Positions 14,162 through 23,199 of a DNA stretch of 38,151 nucleotides are shown here, one piece after another. The stretch is from Sutterella sp. (GTDB lineage Bacteria > Pseudomonadota > Gammaproteobacteria > Burkholderiales > Burkholderiaceae_F). The notes beneath the pieces are model-generated. The model did no database searches and was not told the DNA's origin. It saw nothing but the letters and a program-made list of their open reading frames with translations. Both the position numbers and the translations under genes were made by a program. The stretch spans positions 1-38,151 of the forward strand of contig DYBN01000066.1 of NCBI GenBank assembly GCA_019418605.1. Reading direction: 5' to 3'. Numbering within the stretch: position 1 is the stretch's first letter; the number at the start of each line of letters is the position of its first letter.

Positions 14162-17100
14162 TCAGGAGGCGGCCATGTCGGCTGCGGCCTTGATGTCGAC
14201 GGAGACCACGCGCGAGACGCCCGGCTCCTTCATCGTGACGCCCACGAGCTGCCCCATGTACTCCATCGTCACGCGATGGTGCGTGATCATCATGAACTGC
14301 GTGTGCGCGCTCATCTCCACGATGCGCCGCGCAAGCCTGTCCTGATTGGCCTCGTCGAGCGGCGCGTCGACTTCGTCGAGCAGGCAAAACGGCGCGGGGT
14401 TGAGCTTGAAGATGGCAAAAACGAGCGCCGTGGCCGTGAGCGCCTGCTCGCCGCCCGAGAGCAGCTTCACGCTCGGGTTTTTCTTGCCCGGGGGCTGCGC
14501 GACCACTTCGACGCCCGCCTCGAGAATTTCGTCTCCGGTCATCTCAAGCCTTGCGCTGCCCCCGCCGAAGAGCCCGCGGAACATGTCGCTGAAATTGGCG
14601 TTGACCGCATCAAAGGTCGCGCGCAGCAGCTCGCGCGTTTCGGCGTCGATTCTTCGGATGGTGGCCTCAAGGTTGGCAATGGCCTCCTCAAGGTCGCTTA
14701 CCTGCCGCTCGGTTTCCTGCATGGCCTTTTGGCTTGCCGTGAGATTTTCAAGCGCCGCGTGATTGACGGGCCCGAGCGAGGCGATCTGTTCGGCAAAGCG
14801 CGCAATGCGCGCCTTCAGGCTCGACGTTTTGAGCTTTTCTTCAATGATCCGCGCGCGCAGGGCCGTTCTGTCGGCCCCGTTTTGGTCGAGCCACTCGGTG
14901 AAGGCCCGGCTTTGCGTCACCCAGCTCTCGCGCTTGACCTTGATGTCGGAAATCTCCTGCAGCAGCGGAGTTTGGTTCTCGTTTAAGCTGCGCTGCCTCT
15001 CATAGGCCGCCTGCAGCGCGTTTTCGGCTTCGGCGCTTTCGCTTTGCGCGGCCTCTTCGGCCTTCTTTTTGTCTTCAAGCTCTTCAAGAAGGCGGCTTAA
15101 GCCCTCGCGCTCGGCGGTTTCATCAAGAGCCGCAGCCTGTGCGGCGAGCTCTTCGATGCTGCCTGCGAGCATCTCGATTTCCTCGTCGGCGCTCTCGAGC
15201 TGGCGCTGCAGGTCGCCTGCGCGTGCGGCAAGCGAGTCGGCCTGCACGCGCGAGAGCTTGGCCTGCGAGCGCAGATCGCGCTCCTGGGCCTGCATGTCGC
15301 CCAAAATGGCCTCGAGCTCCTCGAGCTGGGCCGAGGCCTGCGCGACCGCCTGCTGCACGACGGAAAGGTTCTCTTCGTAGCGCGCATAGCGCTCCTCGTT
15401 GTCGTCGCGCCGCGCCGTGAGCTCTTCGAGACGCACCTGCAGTTCGCGCAGCTCAAGGGCCACCTTGGTGCTGCGGCGCCGCCAGGCTTCAATGGCGGCC
15501 GCAAGCGCCGAGTGCTCGACCTCAAGCCCGTGCGTCTGGCTGCGGATTTCCTGCACAAAGGCAACCTTTGCGCGGTGCTGCAGCTCGCAGTCGGCCGCGT
15601 GCGCCTTGCGGTTGATGAGTTTTTCGTCGAACTCTTCGATTGCCGCGCGAAGCTTGGCTTCCCGCGCGTGCAGCCGCTTGATTTCAGCCGCGCGCGAGAC
15701 CATTCCCGATTCGGCCGTCTCCTCGGCCCAAAAGCCAACGGAGGCGGCGTCAACGATGTGCCCCTCGCGGGTTACGAAAATCCCGCGGGCAGGCAACTCA
15801 AGCCGGTGATCAATGGCAAAGCCGACGTCAGGGGCCGTATACACGCCCCACAGCCAGCTTGAGAGGGCCCCTGCCGCGGCCGGGTTCTTTGCGCGCACGC
15901 GCTCGGCAAGGCGCCCCGCGCCCTCGATTGCCGGGGACTCGCCCGCATTTTGAGGAGCGCTGTAAAAGGCAAGTTTTGCCGGAGGCGCATCAAAGCTAAA
16001 GCCCCCGGCGCTTTTGAGTTCGCCCACGGCAAGGGCGCCCGCCTTTTCGCGCAGCACGGATTCAAGCGCGACGGCCCACCCCTCGTCAATGTCGAGTCCC
16101 TCAAAAAGCCGCGGCATCTGCTCGAGGCCCATCTTCTTGAGCCACGCGGGAAGCTTCCCTTCGCCCTCGGCCTTGGCTTGAAGCGACTCAAGGGTCTGAA
16201 GCCTTGCGGTCGTGCGCTCAAGCTTCTGCGCCGTCTTTTCGCGCGCAGCGCGCGTCTCTTCGAGCTCGGACCTTGCCGTCTCCAAGGCTTGCGCGAGGTC
16301 CTCGGCCTGCGCGCTGCACTCTTCCAAAAGGGCGTTGTTTTCCTCAATCTTTTCGGTCAGCTCCTCAAAGTGCTCCTCGTCGGGAGCGGCCGAAGGGTTT
16401 GATTCGGCTTCAAGCGACTCGATGCGCGCCTCAGTTTCCGACATTTCGCGGCTTAAAGCCTGCATCTGCACCTGATAGACGCTGATTTGATTTTGCGCTT
16501 CGGCCGCCTTGCCGCGGGCCTCTTCGTAGGTTGCCGAGAGCTCCTCGTATTCGCTTTGGCGCTCGGCGAGCGTCTCGCCCACGCCCGAGGCCTGCTCCTC
16601 CAAATCAGCGGCTTTTTCGAGAAGCTCGCCCTTTTCCCGCTCGATGTCTTCAATGCGAGCTCTCGCCTCAAGCTTTTGCTGCTTCACGCGATCCAAGCGT
16701 GCTTTTTCAGCGGCGCTCTGGCGCGCGAGCGAATCCTTCTTTTCGATGATGACGCGGATGTTGCCTTCGAGTTCGGTGACGCGCGACTGCGTCTGCCAGG
16801 CGATGCTTCGCGCGGCATCGGCCGCTTCGCGCTTGATGCGCGCGGCGTCCTTTAAGGACTCGATCTCGACAAGAAGCTGCTGGGCCTCGCCGCGGGCGGC
16901 TAAGAGATCGTTTTCCTTTTCGGCAATCCGGGCGTTGAGTTTGTTGACGGCTGCGGCCGCATCGTCTTCCTGTGCGACGTACCACAAGAGTTCGGAGTCC
17001 ATGCGCGCATCTTCAAGCTCCTGCCAGCGGCGGGCGACTTCAGCCTCGGCCGTGAGCCGCTCGATTTCCTCGCGCTTGTTTTCCTGCAGCATGCTCACTT

Positions 17101-17680
17101 TTTCGAGGTTGCTGCGCGTGCTGTTAAGTGCGGTTTCGGTCTCGCGGCGGCGCTCCTTGTATTTGCTCACGCCTGCGGCCTCTTCCAGATACACGCGCAA
17201 CTCCTCGGGCTTGGCCTTGATGAAGTTGCTGATCATGCCCTGGCTGATGATCGCGTACGAGCGCGGTCCCAGCCCCGTGCCCATGAAGATGTCCTGCACG
17301 TCGCGGCGCCGCACCTGCTGATTGTTGATCATGTAGATGTTGGTGCCGTCGCGGGCGATGATGCGCTTGATCGAGAGCTCGGCATAGCGCCCCCAGGCGC
17401 CCTTGATCGTGCCGTCGGCGTTGTCGAGCACCATCTCGACCGAGGCGCGCGAAGAGGCCGGGCGGTTGGAGGAGCCCGAAAAAATCAGCTCGCTCATCGA
17501 GCTCTGGCCGCGCAGCTCGGAGACGCGCCCCTCGCCGATCACCCAGCGGATGGCGTCGATGACGTTGGACTTGCCGCAGCCGTTGGGACCGACGATGCCC
17601 GAGACGGCCCCGGGAAATTCAATGACGCTGGTGTCGGCAAAGCTTTTAAAGCCGCTGATTCTGAGTTGTTTAAGACGCAC
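14162..17680 (-). CDS. smc: Chromosome partition protein SMC
   Basis: SMC is the core ATPase of the SMC-ScpAB condensin that organises and segregates the chromosome. The protein has 1172 aa. N-terminal Walker A is GPNGCGKSN (31-39). Two long coiled-coil arms rich in Glu, Ala, Arg and Leu flank a hinge (about 510-640, including LPAWLKKMGLEQMPRLFEGL). The C-terminal head has signature LSGGEQALTATA (from 1074) and Walker B FCLLDEVDAPLD (about 1098-1109). The start is GTG 17680 (MRLKQLRISGFKSF); this matches the family exactly though no good ribosome binding site precedes it. zipA follows after 98 nt. Confidence 0.97.
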   Translation of the reverse strand: MRLKQLRISGFKSFADTSVIEFPGAVSGIVGPNGCGKSNVIDAIRWVIGEGRVSELRGQSSMSELIFSGSSNRPASSRASVEMVLDNADGTIKGAWGRYAELSIKRIIARDGTNIYMINNQQVRRRDVQDIFMGTGLGPRSYAIISQGMISNFIKAKPEELRVYLEEAAGVSKYKERRRETETALNSTRSNLEKVSMLQENKREEIERLTAEAEVARRWQELEDARMDSELLWYVAQEDDAAAAVNKLNARIAEKENDLLAARGEAQQLLVEIESLKDAARIKREAADAARSIAWQTQSRVTELEGNIRVIIEKKDSLARQSAAEKARLDRVKQQKLEARARIEDIEREKGELLEKAADLEEQASGVGETLAERQSEYEELSATYEEARGKAAEAQNQISVYQVQMQALSREMSETEARIESLEAESNPSAAPDEEHFEELTEKIEENNALLEECSAQAEDLAQALETARSELEETRAAREKTAQKLERTTARLQTLESLQAKAEGEGKLPAWLKKMGLEQMPRLFEGLDIDEGWAVALESVLREKAGALAVGELKSAGGFSFDAPPAKLAFYSAPQNAGESPAIEGAGRLAERVRAKNPAAAGALSSWLWGVYTAPDVGFAIDHRLELPARGIFVTREGHIVDAASVGFWAEETAESGMVSRAAEIKRLHAREAKLRAAIEEFDEKLINRKAHAADCELQHRAKVAFVQEIRSQTHGLEVEHSALAAAIEAWRRRSTKVALELRELQVRLEELTARRDDNEERYARYEENLSVVQQAVAQASAQLEELEAILGDMQAQERDLRSQAKLSRVQADSLAARAGDLQRQLESADEEIEMLAGSIEELAAQAAALDETAEREGLSRLLEELEDKKKAEEAAQSESAEAENALQAAYERQRSLNENQTPLLQEISDIKVKRESWVTQSRAFTEWLDQNGADRTALRARIIEEKLKTSSLKARIARFAEQIASLGPVNHAALENLTASQKAMQETERQVSDLEEAIANLEATIRRIDAETRELLRATFDAVNANFSDMFRGLFGGGSARLEMTGDEILEAGVEVVAQPPGKKNPSVKLLSGGEQALTATALVFAIFKLNPAPFCLLDEVDAPLDEANQDRLARRIVEMSAHTQFMMITHHRVTMEYMGQLVGVTMKEPGVSRVVSVDIKAAADMAAS

Positions 17681-17753
17681 GGGGATTGAGAATGTCTGGA
17701 TAAGAAGCCGGGCCCGGATACAAGCCGCGCGGCAAGCCGCAGGAGGCTGCCGA

Positions 17754-17759
17754 AGTATA
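17754..17759 (-). promoter_or_regulatory. Candidate -10 element for smc
   Basis: TATACT on the - strand matches five of six consensus bases, about 70 nt before the smc start. No convincing -35 is seen 16-18 nt upstream. Low-to-moderate support. Confidence 0.35.
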
Positions 17760-17938
17760 GCGGCGCAGCGCCGCAGCACCTGTGCGCGCAGGCTTTGAGG
17801 CTTCCTCTCCCGCAAGCCCCTTTGGCGGGCTGCGGGCTTTGTTTTACATGAGCGCCCAAAGTGAAGAAACCTCGGACGGCAAGGAGCAAAAACGCACCGC
17901 GCACCGTCCAATCGGGGCCCGCGGGGATCGCGCGGCCC

Positions 17939-17968
17939 TTAAAAACGCCTGCCCCCGCACTTTATAAT
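17939..17968 (+). promoter_or_regulatory. Promoter of queF
   Basis: TTAAAA (17939-17944), 18-nt spacer and a perfect TATAAT (17963-17968). It lies about 77 nt before the queF start and points right. I looked for a preQ1 riboswitch in the short leader and did not see one. Confidence 0.6.
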
Positions 17969-18044
17969 GAAATTTTTAAGCCGGCGCCGCGCGCCGATTT
18001 TTTCTCTTTTATTCAAACAGTTTCTTCACCGCTTTTTTTCTGCC

Positions 18045-18470
18045 ATGTCTTCCGCCGCGAGCCGCAAACTGGAAATTTTCGACAATCCCAACCCCAAGCG
18101 CGACTACCTCATTCACATGGAGATTCCGGAGTTCACCTGCCTGTGCCCGCTCACGGGGCAGCCGGACTTCGCCACGCTTGTCCTCGACTACATTCCCGAT
18201 GAGAAGAACCTCGAACTCAAGGCGCTCAAGCTCTACATGTGGTCGTTTCGCAACGAGGGGCACTTTCACGAAGACATCACCAACCGCATCCTCGACGACT
18301 TCGTTGAGGCGGTCAATCCCCGCTTCATGCGCCTTGAGGCGCGCTGGTGGGTCAGAGGCGGCATCTACACGACCGTGCGCGCCGAGCATCGCAAGCCCGG
18401 CTGGGAGCCCTCGCCCGTCGTGGAGCTGCCGCAGTTTCCAACCAATGATCCGATGAGAAAAATCGACTAA
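18045..18470 (+). CDS. queF: NADPH-dependent 7-cyano-7-deazaguanine reductase QueF (type I, short form)
   Basis: QueF reduces the nitrile preQ0 to preQ1 in the queuosine tRNA-modification pathway. The 141-aa length marks the unimodular type I form. The catalytic Cys lies in PEFTCLCPLTGQPDF. The QueF motif ELKALKLYMWSFRNEG and the downstream HFHEDITNRI with substrate Glu/His residues are present. The start ATG 18045 (MSSAASRKLEIF) is preferred; an ATG at 17967 would overlap the -10 element. No other queuosine genes are next to it. Confidence 0.93.
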   Translation: MSSAASRKLEIFDNPNPKRDYLIHMEIPEFTCLCPLTGQPDFATLVLDYIPDEKNLELKALKLYMWSFRNEGHFHEDITNRILDDFVEAVNPRFMRLEARWWVRGGIYTTVRAEHRKPGWEPSPVVELPQFPTNDPMRKID

Positions 18471-18495
18471 AGCGCCTGCGGCCGCCCGGGCCTGA

Positions 18496-18520
18496 GGCAG
18501 CTTGAGGCTGCCCGATTTTT
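18496..18520 (+). terminator. Terminator of queF
   Basis: GGCAGC (18496-18501) pairs with GCTGCC (18507-18512), followed by CGATTTTT. It lies 25 nt after the stop and separates queF from the dap genes. Confidence 0.6.
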
Positions 18521-18642
18521 GGCTTTGCCGCCTTTCATTTAACTTCTCGCTTTTTGCCGCTTCCACTGAAAGCCGTCCAACGAAAGGAGCGGCATTTCAT
18601 GTGAGAAAAGCTCCCCCAAAAAACTACAGAGGCTGACGCACC

Positions 18643-19842
18643 GTGACCAATCCTGCACTGAATCTGACGCGCCCTTATCCGTTTGCCCGTTTAAAGAAGC
18701 TTTTTGCCGGCATTGAACCGGCAGGCGGCAAACTCAAGCCCATCTCGCTTGGCATCGGCGAGCCGCGCCACCCGCTGCCCGAATGCATCCGCAAGGCCGT
18801 CTCGGCCAATATCGATGCGATGAGCCGCTACCCCGGCACGGCGGGCAGTCCTGCCCTGCGCGAGGCGATTGCCGCCTGGTGCGGCAGGCGCTATCAAGTC
18901 GAACTTGACCCCGCAACCCAAATCCTGCCGGTGCTCGGCTCCCGAGAGGCGCTCTTTAGCTTTACGCAGTCGCACATTGACCCCGTGACGGCAAAAAAGC
19001 CCGCGGCGCTCATCCCCTGCCCCTTCTATCAGATCTACGAGGGCGCCTCGCTTTTGGCGGGCGCCGAGCCCGTTTATTTGCCGCTTTCCCGCGAAAAGGG
19101 GTTTTTGCCCGACTTTGGCGAACTTGACGAAGAGACGCTGTCGCGCGCGCAGATTGCCTTTGTCTGCTCGCCCGGCAACCCGACGGGCGCCACGATGAAG
19201 CTCGCCGACTGGAAGGCGCTCTTTGAACTGTCGGACAACTACGGCTTTGCCGTCGTCAGCGACGAGTGCTACAGCGAAATCTACTTTGAAGAAGGCAAGG
19301 CGCCGCTCGGGGCCCTTACCGCCGCCAAACTTCTCGGGCGGGATGACTTTAAAAACATCATCGTCATGCAGAGCCTGAGCAAGCGCAGCAACGCGCCCGG
19401 CATGCGAAGCGGATTTGTTGCGGGCGACGCGCGTCTCATCGCGCCCTTTTTGCTCTACCGCACCTATCACGGCTCGGCCATGAATCCGATGGTGCAGGCC
19501 GCTTCGATCGCCGCCTGGAGCGAAGAAGAGCACGTCGTGGAAAACCGCCGGCTTTACCGCGAAAAATTTGCCGCGGCCCAGCCCGTGGTGAATTCCGTGC
19601 TCGAGGCGCCCATGCCCGAAGCGAGTTTTTATCTCTGGACCAAGGTGCCGGGCGACGACACGGTCTTTGCCCGAGAGCTTTATAAGGAAGAAGGCGTCAC
19701 GGTCCTGCCCGGGTCGTACCTCTCGCGCGAGACGCCCCGAGGCAACCCCGGGGCTGGCTACGTGCGCATTGCCTTCGTGGCCGAGCCCTCGGAGGCGCTT
19801 GAAGCCGCGCAGCGCATTGTTGAGTTTGCCAAAAGGCGCTGA
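18643..19842 (+). CDS. dapC: Succinyldiaminopimelate aminotransferase DapC
   Basis: This is a class I/II PLP-dependent aminotransferase of 399 aa. It converts N-succinyl-2-amino-6-ketopimelate and glutamate to N-succinyl-diaminopimelate in the lysine/peptidoglycan route. PLP-site features are CSPGNPTG (175-182), SDECYSEIYF with Asp 207, and the Schiff-base Lys 247 in QSLSKRSN. Substrate-binding features such as RIAFV near the C-terminus are present. Function is assigned mainly because dapD and dapE follow directly. The start is GTG 18643, with GAGG about 11 nt upstream. Confidence 0.9.
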   Translation: MTNPALNLTRPYPFARLKKLFAGIEPAGGKLKPISLGIGEPRHPLPECIRKAVSANIDAMSRYPGTAGSPALREAIAAWCGRRYQVELDPATQILPVLGSREALFSFTQSHIDPVTAKKPAALIPCPFYQIYEGASLLAGAEPVYLPLSREKGFLPDFGELDEETLSRAQIAFVCSPGNPTGATMKLADWKALFELSDNYGFAVVSDECYSEIYFEEGKAPLGALTAAKLLGRDDFKNIIVMQSLSKRSNAPGMRSGFVAGDARLIAPFLLYRTYHGSAMNPMVQAASIAAWSEEEHVVENRRLYREKFAAAQPVVNSVLEAPMPEASFYLWTKVPGDDTVFARELYKEEGVTVLPGSYLSRETPRGNPGAGYVRIAFVAEPSEALEAAQRIVEFAKRR

Positions 19843-19906
19843 TTGCCTGCGCGCGGCATTTACCGGAATTTTTTTGTCAACACACTTTTGTAGGAATACA
19901 CACAAA

Positions 19907-20731
<825 letters not shown>

Positions 20732-20809
20732 TTGGCCGCGCACTTCGCCGCGGGCGGCCTGCCGGGGCTTAATGCAAGCACAAGCCGCCCGCATCAAGAG
20801 AAAACGAAG

Positions 20810-20879
20810 GCGCAGATGAGACGCAAAGGGCTTTTCGCACGCCTTGCGTTCGTCCCTTGCGGTCACTTCTGCGCTTTTT
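20810..20879 (+). terminator. Long terminator-like hairpin between dapD and dapE
   Basis: GCGCAGA (20810-20816) pairs with TCTGCGC (20868-20874), extended inward by an imperfect stem including CGCAA/TTGCG and GGG/CCC. The apical loop is about 23 nt. T5 and then CCCTCTTT follow. It may attenuate transcription into dapE. Confidence 0.6.
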
Positions 20880-20942
20880 CCCTCTTTCCCAATCCTTTCC
20901 TTCGTGCCCTCCGGCGCGCCTTTCGGGCCTGCCGCACCAGCC

Positions 20943-22106
20943 ATGAGCGACGTTATTGCATTTGCCAAACGGCTACTTTCCTGCCCTTCCGTCACGCCCG
21001 ATGAAGCGGGCGCCATTGCCGCCATTGAAGACTATCTGCGCGGCAAAGGCTTTCGCTTTGAAGTCGAGCACACGCCCAACGGCACCACCAACGCCTGGAT
21101 CACGCACGGCTCGGGCGCGCCGCTTTTTGTCTTCGGCGGGCACGTCGACGTGGTAAGCCCCGGAGAGCTCTCGGCGTGGACCACGCCCCCCTTCGAACCA
21201 ACAGAAAGAGACGGCAAGCTCTACGCCCGGGGCTCCTCCGACATGAAGGGGTCGGTTGCGGCTGCGGTCGTCTCCTTTGGCCGCTTTGTCGACGCGCACC
21301 CCGATCACAAGGGCACGATTGCGCTTTTGATCACAAGCGACGAAGAAGGCGACGGGTTTGAAGGTACGATGCGCGTCGTCGACACCCTCAAGGCTCGCGG
21401 CACGAAGATTGACTGGTGCATCGTGGGCGAGCCCTCCTGCAGCAAGCGCTTTGGGGACACGATCAAAAACGGCCGCCGGGGGTCTTTAAACTGCACGCTC
21501 ACCGTTTACGGCAAGCAGGGGCACGTCGCCTATCCGCAGCTTGCGCAAAACCCCATTCACCTTGCCGCTCCCCTTTTGGTTGACTACACGACCCGCATCT
21601 GGGACGAGGGCACCAAGGATTTCGCGCCGACAAGCTTTCAGATTTCGAACATTCACGCGGGCGAGGGCGTGGTCAACATCATCCCCGCCAAGGTCGACAT
21701 CACCTTCAACATCCGCTACAACACCTGCTGGAGCGAAGCCGAACTCATCGCCGAAGTCGAGGCGATGGCCCGCAAGAGGGGACTCTCGGTTGAATTTGCC
21801 TGGCGGCGCAGCACGTCGCGCCCCTTCGTGACCGAGCCCGGGGCCATGGTCCGTGTGCTCTCAAAGGCCATTGAAGAGGTCGCGGGCGTCTCCCCGACGA
21901 TGAATACCGCAGGCGGCACGTCGGACGCGCGCTTTATCAGCACGATCAGCGGCGAGACCGTAGAATTCGGGCCGACAAACGCAACGATTCACAGCATCAA
22001 TGAGTGCGTGGGGCTCGATGAACTCGAAGGCCTCGAAGAAATCTATTTCCGAACACTCGAAGGCCTCTTTTGCCCGGACGAAGCCGCGGACAAGCGTGCT
22101 CTTTGA
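20943..22106 (+). CDS. dapE: Succinyl-diaminopimelate desuccinylase DapE
   Basis: DapE is an M20-family zinc hydrolase removing succinate from N-succinyl-LL-diaminopimelate. The 387-aa protein has metal ligands H67 (GGHVDVV), D100 (RGSSDMKG), E134-E135 (TSDEEGD), E163 (VGEPSCS) and the C-terminal His in NATIHSINECV. The dimerisation domain lies about 180-290. The start ATG 20943 (MSDVIAFAKRLL) is family-like; the frame extends to 20844 across the terminator region and is not family-like there. Confidence 0.97.
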   Translation: MSDVIAFAKRLLSCPSVTPDEAGAIAAIEDYLRGKGFRFEVEHTPNGTTNAWITHGSGAPLFVFGGHVDVVSPGELSAWTTPPFEPTERDGKLYARGSSDMKGSVAAAVVSFGRFVDAHPDHKGTIALLITSDEEGDGFEGTMRVVDTLKARGTKIDWCIVGEPSCSKRFGDTIKNGRRGSLNCTLTVYGKQGHVAYPQLAQNPIHLAAPLLVDYTTRIWDEGTKDFAPTSFQISNIHAGEGVVNIIPAKVDITFNIRYNTCWSEAELIAEVEAMARKRGLSVEFAWRRSTSRPFVTEPGAMVRVLSKAIEEVAGVSPTMNTAGGTSDARFISTISGETVEFGPTNATIHSINECVGLDELEGLEEIYFRTLEGLFCPDEAADKRAL

Positions 22107-22118
22107 AGCAGGCGCTGC

Positions 22119-22138
22119 GGCAGGCCGCGGGGCCTGCC
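22119..22138 (+). terminator. Hairpin after dapE, weak terminator candidate
   Basis: GGCAGGCC (22119-22126) pairs perfectly with GGCCTGCC (22131-22138). The T-rich stretch is delayed (CGGCACAGCTCCTTTT), so strength is doubtful. Confidence 0.4.
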
Positions 22139-22230
22139 CGGCACAGCTCCTTTTAAATTGAATTTTCCCCCACCCCGCTCTTCGTTTTTTTTCAGAGCTC
22201 CTTTTCGTTTCTCCTTCAAGCAGGACCGCC

Positions 22231-23139
22231 ATGACCTCCTCACACCGTGCAGCCAACCTTTTGACCATCCGCGACTTCACCCGCTGGGCGATGACGCAGA
22301 TGAAAATCCACGACGTCTGCCTCGGACACGGAACCGAAGACTACTGGGAGGAGGCAACGGCGCTTGTGCTGCGCAAGCTCGGCCTTCCCTTTGAGCGGCT
22401 CGAAGCGTTCTGGGACGCAAAGCTCACGCCCGCTGAAATCGACGACGTAGCGCAGGCCATCGAGCGGCGCGTGATGGAAAAGGTGCCTCTAGCCTACCTC
22501 ATTCACGAGGGGTGGCTCTCCGGGCACGGCTTTTATGTCGACGAGCGCGTGCTCATTCCTCGAAGCTTCATTGCCGAGCTGCTCGAAGAAAACCTCTCCC
22601 CCTGGATTGAGGACCCGGAGAGCGTGACGTCGGTTCTTGACATGTGCACAGGCAGCGGGTGCCTCGCGATCCTCGCGGCCGAAACCTTTCCCAATGCGGA
22701 AGTGACCGGCGCCGACATCAGCGCCGATGCGCTTGAAGTGGCGGCCGTCAACCGCACGCGCTTTGGCTTGGACGGGATGCTTGAGCTCGTGCAAAGCGAC
22801 CTCTTTGAAAACCTTCAAGGAAAGCGCTTTGACCTCATCCTCTCGAACCCCCCTTACGTCACGCAGGAGGCGATGAGTGCGCTGCCGCCCGAGTACCGCC
22901 ACGAGCCCGTGCTGGCCCTTGGCGCAGGCGACGACGGCATGGACATCGTGCGCCGCATGATGCCGCAGCTGCGGCATCACCTCACGGACGAGGGCCTTGC
23001 CGTCATCGAAATCGGCGACGGGCGCGAGGCCTTTGAGGCGATCTACCCCGACCTGCCCGTGACGTGGCTCACAACAAGCGGGGGCGACGATCTCGTCTTT
23101 GCCGTGCACGCGCAGGACCTCAAGGTGCTCGACAACTAA
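22231..23139 (+). CDS. prmB: Ribosomal protein uL3 (L3) glutamine N5-methyltransferase PrmB
   Basis: PrmB methylates a glutamine of ribosomal protein uL3 using S-adenosylmethionine. The 302-aa protein has SAM motif I at DMCTGSGCLAI (137-147) and the catalytic NPPY at 206-209. The N-terminal helical domain and PLAYLIHEGWLSGHGFYVDE motif distinguish it from PrmC, though PrmC is the nearest alternative. The start ATG 22231 has AGGA 8 nt upstream. It follows dapE at 124 nt, a neighbourhood common in this order, and ends at a sharp terminator. Confidence 0.92.
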   Translation: MTSSHRAANLLTIRDFTRWAMTQMKIHDVCLGHGTEDYWEEATALVLRKLGLPFERLEAFWDAKLTPAEIDDVAQAIERRVMEKVPLAYLIHEGWLSGHGFYVDERVLIPRSFIAELLEENLSPWIEDPESVTSVLDMCTGSGCLAILAAETFPNAEVTGADISADALEVAAVNRTRFGLDGMLELVQSDLFENLQGKRFDLILSNPPYVTQEAMSALPPEYRHEPVLALGAGDDGMDIVRRMMPQLRHHLTDEGLAVIEIGDGREAFEAIYPDLPVTWLTTSGGDDLVFAVHAQDLKVLDN

Positions 23140-23146
23140 ATGCCCG

Positions 23147-23180
23147 GCCGGCTGCAACAGCCGGCTTCTTGTTTTGTATT
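23147..23180 (+). terminator. Terminator of prmB, directly in front of the ABC-F gene
   Basis: A perfect 8-bp stem, GCCGGCTG (23147-23154)/CAGCCGGC (23158-23165), with a 3-nt loop, then TTCTTGTTTTGTATTT. It ends only 20 nt before the next start codon. Confidence 0.8.
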
Positions 23181-23199
23181 TCCAAAGAATCCGCACACC

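Noticed and set aside
17960..18044. preQ1 riboswitch upstream of queF
   Set aside because: The leader is short and lacks the small pseudoknot and A-rich tail expected.
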